From: Galerina marginata
Taxonomy: Eukaryota; Basidiomycota; Agaricomycetes; Agaricales; Galerinaceae
Reading direction: 5' to 3'
Length of the DNA: 64,000 nucleotides
Assembly (NCBI GenBank): GCA_023014335.1
Contig: JAECYW010000011.1
Span: forward strand, 868,001-932,000
Positions 25,264-36,073 of this stretch are shown here, piece after piece (the first letter of the stretch is position 1; every line of letters begins with the position of its first letter). A program made the translations under genes and the position numbers. The notes beneath the pieces are model-generated. The model made no database searches, was not told the origin of the DNA, and saw only the letters and a program-made list of their open reading frames with translations.

Positions 25264-26597
25264 ATGGATCCTTTAGAATATACTCCTACCCGCCTTCCGC
25301 AGGAACTTGTGGACCATATCATCGACCACTTGCACGATAACCCATTGGCGTTGAACAACTGTGCACGCGTATGCCACGCGTGGCTACCCACAAGCAGACT
25401 GCACCTCTTCGCCAAAATTTCCCTCAAGGCAACCTCACCACATAATGGACCAGCGGTACCCCAGGAGCGCTGTAAACGTCTACACGCCTTGCTATTACGC
25501 TCTCCAGAAATTATTTGCAATATTCGCGAACTCGAGATTTGCGAGGGGTCGCCTCTCCACCACCATTACCCAGACGTACAAAGCTCTACCACTTGGGTCA
25601 CGACAGAGCGCACCTTGACCGCTCTGTTTAGGATGCTTACACACGTCAAGTATTTCGATTTTTCGGCGACTTCAACTCTGTATTGGACATTATTGTCCCC
25701 TACCTTCCAACAGGCCCTCTGCACCCTATTATCCCTTCAAACTCTCAACTACGTTCGGTTTCATTCCTGGATGTTTCCGAGCTTTGCCTCACTCACGTCG
25801 ATGTTATCACATTGTCAAAATTTGAGAGCAGTCGCCCTTTCCTCGACCACCATCAGCAATGATAGCGGGTCGGAACTTGACCATGCGCCTGTGCCTGAAG
25901 ATAGAGAAGACCATAACGCCACGCCTCTGGAAGTCTTGACTCTGGATTTCGTCGACTTCCCATACCTGGAATACTGGCTCTTGGGCCATAGCTCGCTTGT
26001 GGACATCAGATCCCTTCGAGAGCTACGCGTCGCACACTTTCATGACGCCGAAATCATCGATAAGCTCCTACTCGCCGTTGGAGGTTCCCTTGAGCACTTC
26101 CATCTCAAACCAGGCGTTTGGAATGGTAAATCTTGCTTCGGTTTATATTTTTAGAACGATGTTTGACCACTCACAACTTCATAATGTTGTTAACTCTAGT
26201 TCGTCCCTTCAACCTGTCGGTCAATTCTGGTCTACGGTCAATTCGCCTCACACTTGACGATCCGGCGACGGCCATGGAATGGGCTGTCACGCTTCTTTCC
26301 AGCATTACGGAGAATAATGTGGCTCTCGAAAGTGTCGGACTGGAATTTTACGCGGATCCGAAGAAAATCGTTGGTTGGAGTGACCTTGACTCGTTATTCA
26401 CGCAGTCGGAGCTTGTGTGTTTGAAGCGGGTGGAAATCGGGCTCTTCGCAATCCCAACACATGCCGATTTTATTGCAGTCAAGGAGGAAATGAGCGGGTT
26501 GGGAAGCAGGGATATCGTTAGGTGGTACCAGCTAGGCATCAAGAGTCAACGATCTAGCCGTCAACTAACGCCAAGGATTAGCCGGTACGAGTCGTGA
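25264..26597 (+). CDS. F-box protein
   Basis: The N-terminus carries an F-box-like motif (TRLPQELVDHIIDHLHDNPLAL, then NNCARVCHAWLPTSRLHLF), which in the family binds Skp1 in an SCF ubiquitin ligase. The rest has irregular leucine-rich spacing (LTALFRMLTHVKYFDFSA, LQTLNYVRFHSW, LRAVALSSTTI, PLEVLTLDFVDFPYLEYW, SLRELRVAHFHD, SLEHFHLKPGVW), suggesting a divergent leucine-rich-repeat substrate-binding domain. One intron at about 26125-26199 joins GVWN to VRPFNLSVNSGL in frame. The start could be the Met at 25249 (MQPSLMDPLEY) or at 25264 (MDPLEYTP). I chose the second because it lies closer to the F-box. Such proteins are a large, rapidly changing family in Agaricomycetes, and no target can be inferred. 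Confidence 0.8.
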
Positions 26598-26733
26598 ATT
26601 TTGAGGCATCTTGAAGTCCGAGGGCTTCTCCAAGTTCTTGGGGTTTTTCGTCATTTTTGGGGGTTTTGTTTTCGAGCCGAGGTGATTGCATAAGGTATGA
26701 TGGTACATTGGACATACATACATGCACGATGAC

Positions 26734-29005
26734 TTAAGAAAGCCCTGAGTCGGCGATATGCTTTCTCATAATTGCTTCTGCCACTGTATACCCACATCGC
26801 ATTTCAGCTTTTGATCATTTTCATTCACTATGCTACTCACCATTCGCTATGATGCTTTGCGTTGCTTTGATGTCCTATAGGTCCGATTTCGTAGATACCT
26901 GATCAGTGTATGTCGTATTATGATTGAGGGGCTTCTCACCAGCATCGACGTAAAGTGCTAAGAAGTTGTTTTGAGGCAGAGGAGCTTTAAGTCAGTCCCA
27001 AGGTGATGATCGGTGAAGAGATTACTGACAACATAAAGGGGTCGATTAGGGAAGCCTTTTCGGCGATGTACCTGTATAAAATGTGAGCGGAAGTAGTCGG
27101 ATACAGTCTCGAAATTATTGGGTCGTTCGCCGAAACTTGTAATGCTGCAGTACGAGGTTCGACCAGGACAATGATATCAATGAGCATTTCGTTCATATGG
27201 AGTAAGATAATACGTACTATTTTCGGACTCTGGTACCAGCATCCAGTTTATCCCTCAAAATGTCTATCTAATGATATGTCCGGCAAGGCGTGAGTATATG
27301 GGTCATCCTAATACTGAACAGTGAGAATAAGCGGACCTTATTGAGAAGAACCACAAGATGTGCATCTTTCAGAAGCTCATTTGAGCAGATCGTTGTGAAT
27401 AACTGGAGAGAATCGTCGATTCGATTGGTCTTGGGGTCTTCCTCGAGATACTATAAGAGTGAAATCAGAAGTTTGTCAGAATTGAGACTCAAGAAACAGA
27501 GAAAAAATCAACGTACTTGGTCAAATGCGCTTATTGGTGCTGAGAGCTGGTCTGTCAGATCTACGCTGATGGGATAATGTTGTGTGAAAATCAAGTACCT
27601 AAAAATATGATGGCGGTGGCTGATACGATGGTCATTTAATATCCATGTCAGCATTGTGCAAATCCCGTTAATGAAGGATCCTTACCGTCGTCAAAGTACG
27701 GTATCCATGCATGTCGCTGCAACCAAGTTAGCCTATTAGGGTGTAAAGGTGGAGGATGAAATACCTGGCCGCGCTAAATGGGAGATATACGCGCATCAGA
27801 TAAATTAATGGACACGGCAACTTTAAATGAGCAATCTCACCGCACCGCCGACATCATAGAGTTTCCAGTCATATTTCTTCCCGGCCATCGAAATAGGAAA
27901 CGTATGCTCCATCACACCAAGGGTTTGCAGGCGGACGTGTAAAATATCATCTGTACCGGCCCATTGTCAGATCACCGTTTCCTTCACACAGATAGACCAG
28001 AAAATACCATTGGATGGGCTGAACTCAGGTTCTGCTATCCTTTGGATGTGCTTTAAGAAACTTGAAATGGATTAACGTCAACTAATATAGCATGAGAAGA
28101 CACCTTACGCACTATGACGCGGAGTCATCTAGACGAATTTTCCGATGCTGAATATAGAACTTGACGGCTTCGTGCGTCCAGAGCGCGTCGATGTCGTCCA
28201 CGGCGACAGCCAGTGTCCGTGCAACAAGCCTGGTAGTCTCACGAGTACGATTCTCGATCTCCGGTTTTTTCGAATCCGCAACCAGTGTTGAATTAAGGAG
28301 GCCTTGCCAACCTGCCCGAACATACGCACCAGTACGTCCTCCCGCTATTGATACACCCCCGCTAAGTTCTGAGGCGAGCGTGGTTTCAAGAGCCAGGAGA
28401 GGAAGGAGCCTCACTCGAAAAGAATTAAGCTCTTGCCTGACATCATGCGACGACAGGGGTTCGTTTGGGGTCTGGATGGAGAGTTCATGATCTATTTCCG
28501 CGAAGATCATGCGAAGAGCCTTGATGATATTGAAATAAACGACAGGAATCCAAGAAAGGCGTTCAACATCGAGGGTTTTGGAGGCATAGAAGAGCTGAAA
28601 CTGTTTTTGCAGCGTTGATTTCCCTGGCCCAGCGGTCATCATTATGGCTGCGCAACCATTGGTCGAGTGGAAGGCATTCACCTGACTCTGCCTGCCCCAA
28701 TAGCATAACTGACGACAGTTAATAATAGTAATAGTCAGCACGGCCGAGCAGAGTAGCTCACCTTTCACCTCTCGCCTCCGGGCATCCTTCTGCCGCGCAG
28801 ACTCCTTCTGTACTGTGATTTAGGCTAAAATTTCACTGGGACAGGGTAACATGGAATTGACCTTGATCTCTTCGTCGATTTTGCCACTAATCCTTGCGGC
28901 TTCTTCTCTGGACATAACAATGGCTGTCTCAGAAGCGAAACGTCGGTGGCGGTTGTGTGAGGGAGGAGAAGACGGTCGTCTCTGGAGAGCTAACGAGGCT
29001 GCCAT
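26734..29005 (-). CDS. Heterotrimeric G-protein alpha subunit, atypical fungal class
   Basis: This GTP-binding switch protein probably acts at the plasma membrane below G-protein-coupled receptors. The start at 29005-29003 gives MAASLALQRRPSSPPSHN, without the usual MGxxxS myristoylation start. The G1 P-loop GQAESGKST is split by an intron (about 28630-28688) after the first base of its last Gly codon. Then come FQLFYASKTLDVERLSWIPV and a large helical insertion typical of this basidiomycete class. The G3 region reads KLYDVGGA-RGQ-RHAWIPYFDD, where a 9-nt exon at 27765-27773 encodes RGQ. Next are IIFLAPISAFDQ, NRIDDSLQLFTTICSN, G4 NKID, and the C-terminal HFTSMLDIKATQSIIAN, EAIMRKHIADSGLS ending with TAA at 26736-26734. 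Ala replaces the catalytic switch II Gln. Around ten introns are present. The estimated length is roughly 450-480 residues. Confidence 0.85.
27765..27773 (-). other. 9-nt microexon of the G-alpha gene
   Basis: The nine bases encode Arg-Gly-Gln. They are preceded on the coding strand by a TTTAG acceptor and followed by a GTATTTC donor. Neighbouring exons end after GGT GCG and resume with CGA CAT GCA, all in phase 0, giving DVGGARGQRHAW, which matches the switch II region of this fungal G-alpha class. Confidence 0.75.
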
Positions 29006-29591
29006 TGGAGGTACAAGCGAAGAAGAAGGGAACCTATTAAAAGGACGATTGTTATCTACCCAAGACGGGCGCGAGTTTCGGCGGTATGATTAATGTGCTG
29101 AGTGTCCTCGACAGTGGTGGGGAGATCACGATGTTGTCCATCTCTTGTGATGCTTTTGAGGGTGTACGTCAATTCAACGGGCTTCTTGTCTCTAAATTTG
29201 GATGGTGCCTGTCAGGGCATAAGGTCCGAAAAGTGTATCAAACTTATTTTGCATATGGGATCTCACCGCCAAAGCGTTGACGCGTGTGCAGTGGCCTTTA
29301 AGTTTGACCGGCGTGAATACATGATGCTCGATGTGTTGCGTCAGGATGTACGTACGTACGCAAAACATAAAGCCTCAAGGCCTTATGTCACAGGGATGAC
29401 TGAAGAGATGTGGCAAGGATCCTGAAAGAGAATGGGTGGCTAAATGTCAAGCTACAATTGATTCCGAGGATCCCTTTGCATTGAGCAAATGCTAAATATA
29501 TTCGTGGAGAGGTCCTTTTACACTGGTATTGGGGACACAAGGGTGTAAATATCAATAAATGAGATGGAGCGAGATGCTCACAAGTAAATCT
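29006..29591. other. Intergenic stretch, no supported gene
   Basis: This stretch contains the G-alpha promoter and the 3' side of the next gene. ORFs of up to about 107 codons on the plus strand show no recognisable motif. Confidence 0.45.
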
Positions 29592-30403
29592 TCATTGTTC
29601 GAGGCGGAGTGAAGCATCAGGTTCTCCTCGGACATTAAACATAAAGGACTGGGTCCAGGTCTCCATTAGCGCGTTGGCGATTCCCTTTGAGCTCCTGTCC
29701 CGCAAATATTGCTGAAATCTGTCAAGATTGTCTGGCGGGTAACCAAGAGTCAACAGCCCCGAGTCTTCAAAAATAGTTTGGAAGAATGACTCGGGCATCC
29801 AGCCCACCGCAGTTTCCTGATGACATCAAGTTAGCTTGTTATTTGTCGTAAAAATCATCTCGTACGCACAGAACACTTTAACGTCCATGCCTGTTGTGAA
29901 TGGAAGCAGCAGTGCCACCAACCAAGTGATATCAGCTTTACTGTGGGAGAACTGATGTAATCGTTCCCGCGACCGATTTACCAGGTACTGAACATTGTCC
30001 TTCAAGTACTTCCTCCTAAACTGCAGCTGTTAATTTTTGAGATGGCATCTTGCTGTCTGACTTCCTCGCCCGCTCGGCGCAGTGCGTACCGGTTAACGTT
30101 GTACGTTAATCTCGTTGCCATATTTCTCACACCGATTTCACGATTCTTTGGAGAGCATTTCGGTCAACACTTAAAAGTATCAAAATTGGCATCAAAGCAT
30201 TCGGTGGAAAGGAATCCTAGGAAACGAGGATCGGGAATGGTACAGCCCTCTTGATGCCTAAAACTAGAAGCCTGTTCGGTTGTTATAAAATCCACTTTCA
30301 CTTCTGTTACTCCTTCAACAAGCACTTTGGCTATTCGGAATACACGGCACATGCAAAGGGAATTGGCCTCATCACCTAAGAATATGTATATTGAACTTTG
30401 CAT
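29592..30403 (-). CDS. Hypothetical protein
   Basis: I do not recognise this protein. Three blocks can be chained on the minus strand. The first is MQSSIYIFLGDEANSLCMCR through FLGFLSTECFDANFDTFK. The second is FRRKYLKDNVQYLVNRSRER through LLLPFTTGMDVK. The third is ETAVGWMPESFFQTIFEDSG through FNVRGEPDASLRLEQ, ending at 29592. Introns at about 29822-29880 and 30030-30175 are plausible but not certain. The composition looks like a real soluble protein, with no signal peptide or transmembrane segment. Its start lies only about 15 bp past the stop codon of the upstream GH128 gene on the same strand, so the two are packed tightly or the true start differs. It could also be a degenerate fragment. 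Confidence 0.4.
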
Positions 30404-30417
30404 CTGAACGAAGCTCT

Positions 30418-31394
30418 CTATGTAAGATAGTCCAAGCCAAGGGCCGTCGGTTGTTTGGAACTGTTCATAAGTTGCGTGGGGCCAGTCTCCTGTGGCATCA
30501 GTCCCCAAGCAAAGTACTTGGAGACGTAGGTCGTGCTGTCCATCCAAGCGGTCACAATATCTATGAAGTTAGTGACCTGTTCTTGGTTCGGCGCAGCTCC
30601 CGAGAAATCCTAAAAAAACAATGAGGTGAGCGTAATCAAAATTTCGATGATAACAACTACCTGATAACCGAATTCGGTGACCCAAAGATTTTTCCCAAAG
30701 GTGGAGTGAAAGCCTTCAACATATGAGATGAATGCTTGAGGATCGCTACCATACCAATGGAGGGCAATGGCATCAATCTGGAAGCCGATTTTAGCGAAAG
30801 GGAGGAATTCTGCAGGATTCAAGAGCTCACAGAGCAGCCAGAGCACGCGTTAAGGAATTGTTGCAACCAAACCTTGCCTCTAAGCGAGGAGGAGACAGCA
30901 GGAGAAATGAGGTTATAGCCTTGAGCTTTGAGTGGTTGAAGATATTGATTCCAGTAGGCAGCCGCCGCATCAGGGTCGAGGTTAGACTGGGCTGCGTGGT
31001 CCGGTCTCATAGAATAAGCTTCAGGGATAAGCAATAATAGACAATTTGAACCATACTCATTGAAGCCCATAGCCGATTTGGCGTAACCAGGCTTGACAAG
31101 GTTGACAAAGTCACTGATCTCAGGTGTTATACCCCAAAGCATAGGGACAAACTCCAAGCCAAGAGAATCTGATCCTGCAGGCTTTAAAGGAGACCAGGTA
31201 TGGATCCTAGAATGCAATTGAGATAAATGAATTGAGAAAGTAGTCACAACCTACACAGAAACCTTGGAAGTAACGAAGTTTTTGAGAGAAGGGTCGTTAC
31301 CCAAGGACCATGCAAGGCCAACCTTTCCCGCCTGCGCGGAGACAACAGCTGCAACATTGAGAATCGCGCCGAGGCTGAAGATGATATTCCTCAT
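30418..31394 (-). CDS. Secreted glycoside hydrolase family 128 (beta-1,3-glucanase type)
   Basis: The protein starts at 31394 with a signal peptide (MRNIIFSLGAILNVAAVVSA) followed by QAGKVGLAWSLGND, the family N-terminus. Splicing gives GFNEPDHAAQSNLDPDAAAA, which contains the catalytic acid/base Glu of GFNEPD. Next come YWNQYLQPLKAQGYNLISPA, GKVWLQQFLNACSGCS joined to IDAIALHWYG, and the nucleophile region LWVTEFGYQ. The last exon ends FAWGLMPQETGPTQLMNSSK, QPTALGLDYLT with TAG at 30420-30418. GH128 members act on beta-1,3-glucans; in mushrooms they are linked to wall remodelling and glucan breakdown. Introns are short, and each junction restores the family sequence in frame. Length is roughly 250 residues, as expected. 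Confidence 0.88.
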
Positions 31395-31566
31395 TTTTGT
31401 GCTGTCGTAAGAGATTGAGAAAGGGCTGAAAACCGTCGCTCCGCCCACATTTTGGGACTTATGAGGTAGGGCGCGTGCACGTTCGAAGAGCTGCACGTGA
31501 GGTGACTATCCGTTACAATCAGCAGGTGATCTCGTTTTAGGAGAACGTCTGATTGACTGGGAGCAA

Positions 31567-31603
31567 GGTGCGAGGACCTGGTGCGCGCACCGCACCTCGC
31601 ACC
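31567..31603. repeat. GC-rich palindrome of GGTGCG units
   Basis: A 37-bp near-palindrome pairs GGTGCGAGG and GGTGCG on the left with CGCACC and CCTCGCACC on the right. The same GGTGCG unit recurs in one orientation at 32114-32286. Confidence 0.7.
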
Positions 31604-32113
31604 GTTATGCTGCTGAGGCGGGCGGCGGTCACTGCGATAACTTCTCGCGTATTTGGTAGAAGTATCTCCAGCAAGGCGTCACGGATCCGGTATATGAGTG
31701 GCTTGGCCGCAAGTTGAACCACCTAATCCAGATATTAACCTAAGTACGCCGCTGCTGCTTTTTTTGTTAGGTTAATTGATCATTGAAGTCAATTGTTTTG
31801 TGCCTAAATACTACGGGCTGGTGACACTATTACTTTGATGCAAAATAAAAGTTTTGGATTTAAAATTGGTGGTTCTAAGGCCTTAAACGAACCAGCATAC
31901 ATAAAATCACCTCAATGATGGATGTCCACTGAGCTCTCTAAGGCTGTCTCTCCGTCAAACCCTCACAAAAATTCAGAGTTTGCTCAGACTTCAACTACAA
32001 GACTGTCTTGGAAGTCACCTTTCAATAACCACCAGAGAAACAGAAAAAGTTCAATAGCAGCTCATGGGCTTCGTGAACTTGAAGTCAAAGTCATCTCAAA
32101 GCAATATTGTTTA

Positions 32114-32286
32114 AGGTGCGAGGTGCGGAGTGCGCAGGGAGGTGCGAGGAGGAAGTGACAGGGAGTGGTGGGGTGCGAGGTGCACTGAAGGTGCGCGGGA
32201 ATAGTTTGGGCAGCTTGCGGGGACTCAAACGTTAGGTGCGGGTGCGGGGTGCGAGGTGCGAGGTTCGGGTACGAGGTGCCACGGCA
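32114..32286. repeat. Tandem GTGCGAGG-type simple repeat
   Basis: The plus strand carries many irregularly spaced copies of GGTGCG/GAGGTGCG, making a G-rich, C-poor tract. It lies inside a gene-free 2.7-kb interval between the GH128 and Use1 genes. Together with the palindrome near 31.57 kb it may mark the edges of an old insertion of about 0.7 kb, but no terminal repeats or target duplication could be defined. Confidence 0.6.
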
Positions 32287-32604
32287 CCTGTGACCCAGCC
32301 GATCCAACTTTCTGCGTTTTACAGGGGGATCAACAATCTTTTCCCGCGCTTGAAGCACATTGACAGACGCTGACCCCGAACGTTAATCGGATTTAAAGTT
32401 TAGTTTACTCTAGTCTAATCGTGCAATACGTTTACTTAGTTCAATATTTTCCCTCTTCACATTTTCCCAATCTCGGACTCTCGGAGACTGGCAATCCCGT
32501 GCGAGCGATCCGCATTACTCATCCGCGAGGATGACGAGACCCCTACTTAAGTGAGGTGACTTCTATGTCTCCAATCATTTTCCTGATCCACATCGCCCAC
32601 CTGT

Positions 32605-33283
32605 CAATGACATTAGGGATTGGCAGGGGTTACCCCGTGGTAAGTCACGGGTTTTTAGTCACAGTTGTATAGCCCTAGTCACGCCAAATTTTTGGCAATT
32701 TTTTTTTATCCAAATCGGTTGAGAAATGGCCCAGCTACATCCCCTGCAAGTTTGAAGATGAGAGCTTCACTAACACTACGCGCAAAAGGTACTTTTCGCA
32801 CTCTAAAAATATGTTTCTCATTCATTAGAAAATTATGACTGTTTGAAATTCAAAAATATATTACCTTATGGAGTACCGACGGTACTCCATATATTTTTTC
32901 GGTACTCCATAAGGTAATACATTTTTGGAATTCAATCAGTCATAATTTTTTAATAGATGAGAATCGTATTTTTCACCTCCGAAAAATCGTTTTTGCGCCC
33001 AGTGTAATGAGCCCACGGCACCGGGTTTAGTAGCCGCGGCCCGCGGGTATGCCAAATTTGGAAAATGGCCAAATTGGGCTGACCGGCCCGGTTGATGGCC
33101 CCGCCGCGGCATCAAAACTTGGTCTTTGGCGCTGAAACTTGGCAGACCCGTAGAACACTCATTTCTTAACGGATTTGCACAAAAAAAATTGCAAAATTTT
33201 TAGAAAATCTTGTTCTACACGTTGATTACTAAAAAACCCGCGAAAATCCACGGGTTACCCCTGCCAATCCCAGGCTGTCATTG
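32605..33283. mobile_element. Fold-back (MITE-like) element with long imperfect terminal inverted repeats
   Basis: The left end (CAATGACA, a short variable stretch, GGGATTGGCAGGGGT, then ACCC and GTGG) is found inverted at the right end (33250-33283). The element is about 680 bp and has no coding capacity. The centre, about 32817-32961, is itself a large imperfect palindrome whose arms include ATTATGACTG and CAGTCATAAT and which contains three alternately oriented copies of GGAGTACCG. Between the arms lie degenerate sections such as CCGCGGCCCGCGG. A target-site duplication could not be assigned with confidence. Confidence 0.7.
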
Positions 33284-33517
33284 CGGCGACCTTTTGGACC
33301 TTGAAAATTCGCAGCACCCACCATCCCACTCCTTCTAACTTCATTTCTTTCTATGTATATTTAGCGGATACTTCTACCTCGAATATACTTCCAGGTTTCC
33401 GAGGCCACTCTTTGCGAGCACCTTGGAAACTCTGATTGCCTATTGTTCTGTCTGATTTTTAATCAACTTCTCAACGTTGCCGATTAGACTCGCAATAACT
33501 TTGTTAGTTTCCCACTT

Positions 33518-33588
33518 TTTAAAAATATGCTTCCTACAATCGATAGGAAATACACATTAGAACAGTCTCTAGGAAGCATATTTTTAAA
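33518..33588. repeat. Small hairpin with about 18-bp arms
   Basis: TTAAAAATATGCTTCCTA at about 33519-33536 is matched by its exact reverse complement at about 33570-33587, leaving a loop of about 33 nt. No promoter or RNA gene is recognisable nearby. Confidence 0.7.
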
Positions 33589-33599
33589 TTATGGCCTTG

Positions 33600-34101
33600 A
33601 GAGGATGTTTTTGCGGAAACACTACTTTGTCACTCTTGTAACGCAAAAGTCACGTGCAGTTCGTCGAACGTGCACGCGCCCAAAAGAATGCCGCTTAAGA
33701 AAATTTCACACTGCCCACCTCCGATCGCGTCGCTTCCTCGAAGCCGCCCAGTTCTCCATCGGGCATCACAAAGGTTTAAAATATCTCTCCAACCCAAGAT
33801 GAGCAGTGTCATGATGGTAGCAGAGGTAGCGGAACAAGCTCGGAGCGTTGACCAAGCTCCAGGAGGTATGCAGCTCATCGGTCCAAAGCTGAAACAAAGA
33901 TAAATCAGCTTCGCAGTCAGAAAACAGTGGAGTGCACGTCAAATGCACACAGCCAGTCTGATACCTAAATATCAAATCAGTACGTTGAAAGTGGAGGTGA
34001 AGTGGTGCGTGAATGGGGCCAATTGCGGGGTAAGTGGAACAAACTTCAGTGAAATTGGCCAAATGATATGAATAAAAGTGAAAGGGGCAATAAACAAAGT
34101 C
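33600..34101. other. Intergenic, no supported gene
   Basis: Overlapping ORFs on both strands (for example 33766-34062 minus) lack motifs and family resemblance. The interval is most likely the 3' flank of the Use1 gene. Confidence 0.4.
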
Positions 34102-35191
34102 TCAGGAGAACCTAATGACGGCGACCATGAGCATGAATAGAAGTAATACCAAGACTATAATTCCGAAAACCATGCAAGTGGTCGAACTGCTTTTCCCGCG
34201 GTGATCCCTGAGTCGTAGTCGTTCTTTCTGCATCACGTCATAATTGCCTTCCAGTTTTACCTGAGCATCTTCCACGACAGCTTTGTCTTTCTCCAGCGAC
34301 GAGGAGAAATGCAGCGCATTGCGTTTCAGTTGCTGCGCCATAACCTCCAGCTGGGAAGAAAGTTCCTCATGCAATGCCGTTGATCCATGCGTCCCGCCTA
34401 ATTTGCGAGGTACTGGTATTGAGCCGAAGTTCCGTGCAAATGAAGAGGTTGTCGCCGTTTCAGGAGGGTATGAGGGAAGGAGAGAGGGTAAAGCAGATGT
34501 GATCAACGTGGGGGATATCTCATCAGGCTCAGGAGGTGAGATGACCAAGCCATGAGTGGAGATGCCTGGAGACTGTGACTTCTCTTTGGAGTTGGTATAT
34601 GGAGGCGGGCTAAGTGACCGGTCTTGCAAAAGTTCAATGTTTGAAGGCGGAGCATGGGTTGATGTGGGAGGTGGTTCCGGCACTGGAAGCGATGGAAGAA
34701 TAGGGTCAGGTCTATGTGATTTAGGTTTCGACGACTGAATACAAAGTCGAGGGTTCAACACTTTTGACGGATTCTTGTAACCAGAGCTACTCGCCTGTTC
34801 AATGTCTTTCAGAAACGTTTCAACACGATCCAGCTTAATCTTGGTATCGTTTAGCTGCTTTATGCGGTTCCTGCCTCCAAACATGAATCAGTTTCCATTT
34901 CCATAGTTAGGTAATACCTGAGCATACGGTGATGGATCGAAGTCATTGACCTCGATGTTCTTCACGAGTCTCCGAGCAAATTTTACTTTCTAAACAGAGA
35001 TATCAGCTGTGTAATCCTTTATTTCAACAAATACGCACCTGTAATGACTTCTGGGCCGTTAACCATACTTCCCCCCCTTGCAGTAATGAAGAAGGTTTCC
35101 ATTCGTCTGGGTTGGCCACGGACTTTTCTAGTCTTCGCACCAGGCGAACCAAATTTATTTCGTCATGTTGGGGATATCTTTCATTGTCCAT
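34102..35191 (-). CDS. USE1: SNARE protein Use1-like (ER retrograde transport)
   Basis: Use1 is an ER SNARE that mediates fusion of Golgi-derived COPI vesicles with the ER, with Sec20, Ufe1 and Sec22. The start at 35191-35189 gives MDNERYPQHDEINLVRLVRR, matching the family N-terminus. After a short intron comes VKFARRLVKNIEVNDFDPSP, then a long Pro/Ser-rich linker. The SNARE-motif region is SQLEVMAQQLKRNALHFSSS, LEKDKAVVEDAQVKLEGNYD, followed by a basic spacer (RLRLRDHRGKSSSTT). A C-terminal tail-anchor helix (CMVFGIIVLVLLLFMLMVAV) is followed only by IRFS and TGA at 34104-34102. The order coiled SNARE motif, RDHRGK, tail anchor is diagnostic. At least two introns are present. Confidence 0.88.
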
Positions 35192-36073
35192 AACTCTTTT
35201 TCGAGGACGGTGTAAGCAGAGGTGAAGGTTGTGTTCCGGAAAGGGACGTGTGCAACACGTCAATGATGCGGTTGTTTGGCGGGACCCCTTGGGACAAACA
35301 GAGGTTCTGAGGCGAGCGCTTGGCGAACGACTTTTTTTTTGGGCCATATCCAAAATGCTGGACATATCCAAAACGTAACTGTAAGTATTTTTCATGTCGT
35401 TACAGAAAAGTAACTGATTTTGACGCTAGTTTGTTCTCCGTAATTTCTATGTAAAGTAAGGAACTACCAAGAGAATAGTATTACCGAAGTGTTAATGATT
35501 TTCAAGTTTTACTCGAGTAGCTGGCAGAATATTCTGTATGCCAGACTGGTAAGCTTATTGACTTGTAGAATCAACTGTGGGTGTTTTTTTTAGCGAAATT
35601 ATACGTGCAAACGCGTCATGGAAGCAAGGCGAACTAAAGCTATCCGGGTGAAACTCTTCAACACGGTCAACGAGTCCAAAACGAGTCGTTTCCTCGCCCT
35701 CTTCTGCGTCTTGAGCGCTTGAGCGCCTATCAAATTCTACACATTGGAGAAGGTCGAATATTTGGTATTACGTTGGAGTAGCATTAAAGGGAGGAATTAA
35801 TGTTTCAGGTTGACGGCTTCCTCAATGCGTCTGCTCGGTTGCGCTTTCTATCATGATCTGGAAATGAGGATATCTTTGGTCAGAAATATTACCAGAATTA
35901 GATTCGGACAGAAGTCTTTTTTTGGACTTGTCGACCAAGTGAAAGTTATCAAGCAACTTGTATTCAGACGGCGTTGTAGGAAGCATCAAAGCGCTTCGCC
36001 CATTAGTCAAGAACAAATACATAGATAGATCGATAGATCGATAATACAAGTATATGGCTACAAGTACAAGCAC
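35192..36073. other. Intergenic stretch with a short GATA repeat
   Basis: No gene is supported. The plus strand has a short ATAGATAGATCGATAGATCG simple repeat at about 36020-36040, close to the 3' end of the next gene. Confidence 0.5.

Noticed and set aside
28630..28700. Apparent loss of the G-alpha P-loop (reading MMTAGPGKST)
   Set aside because: An intron within the P-loop explains it; splicing restores GQAESGKST.
31000..31070. Apparent disruption of the GH128 catalytic motif
   Set aside because: A short GTATGG...AG intron removes the odd residues and restores GFNEPDHAAQSNL.
36016..36046. GATA-type simple repeat as a regulatory site
   Set aside because: It is a short microsatellite in a 3' flank with nothing to indicate function.
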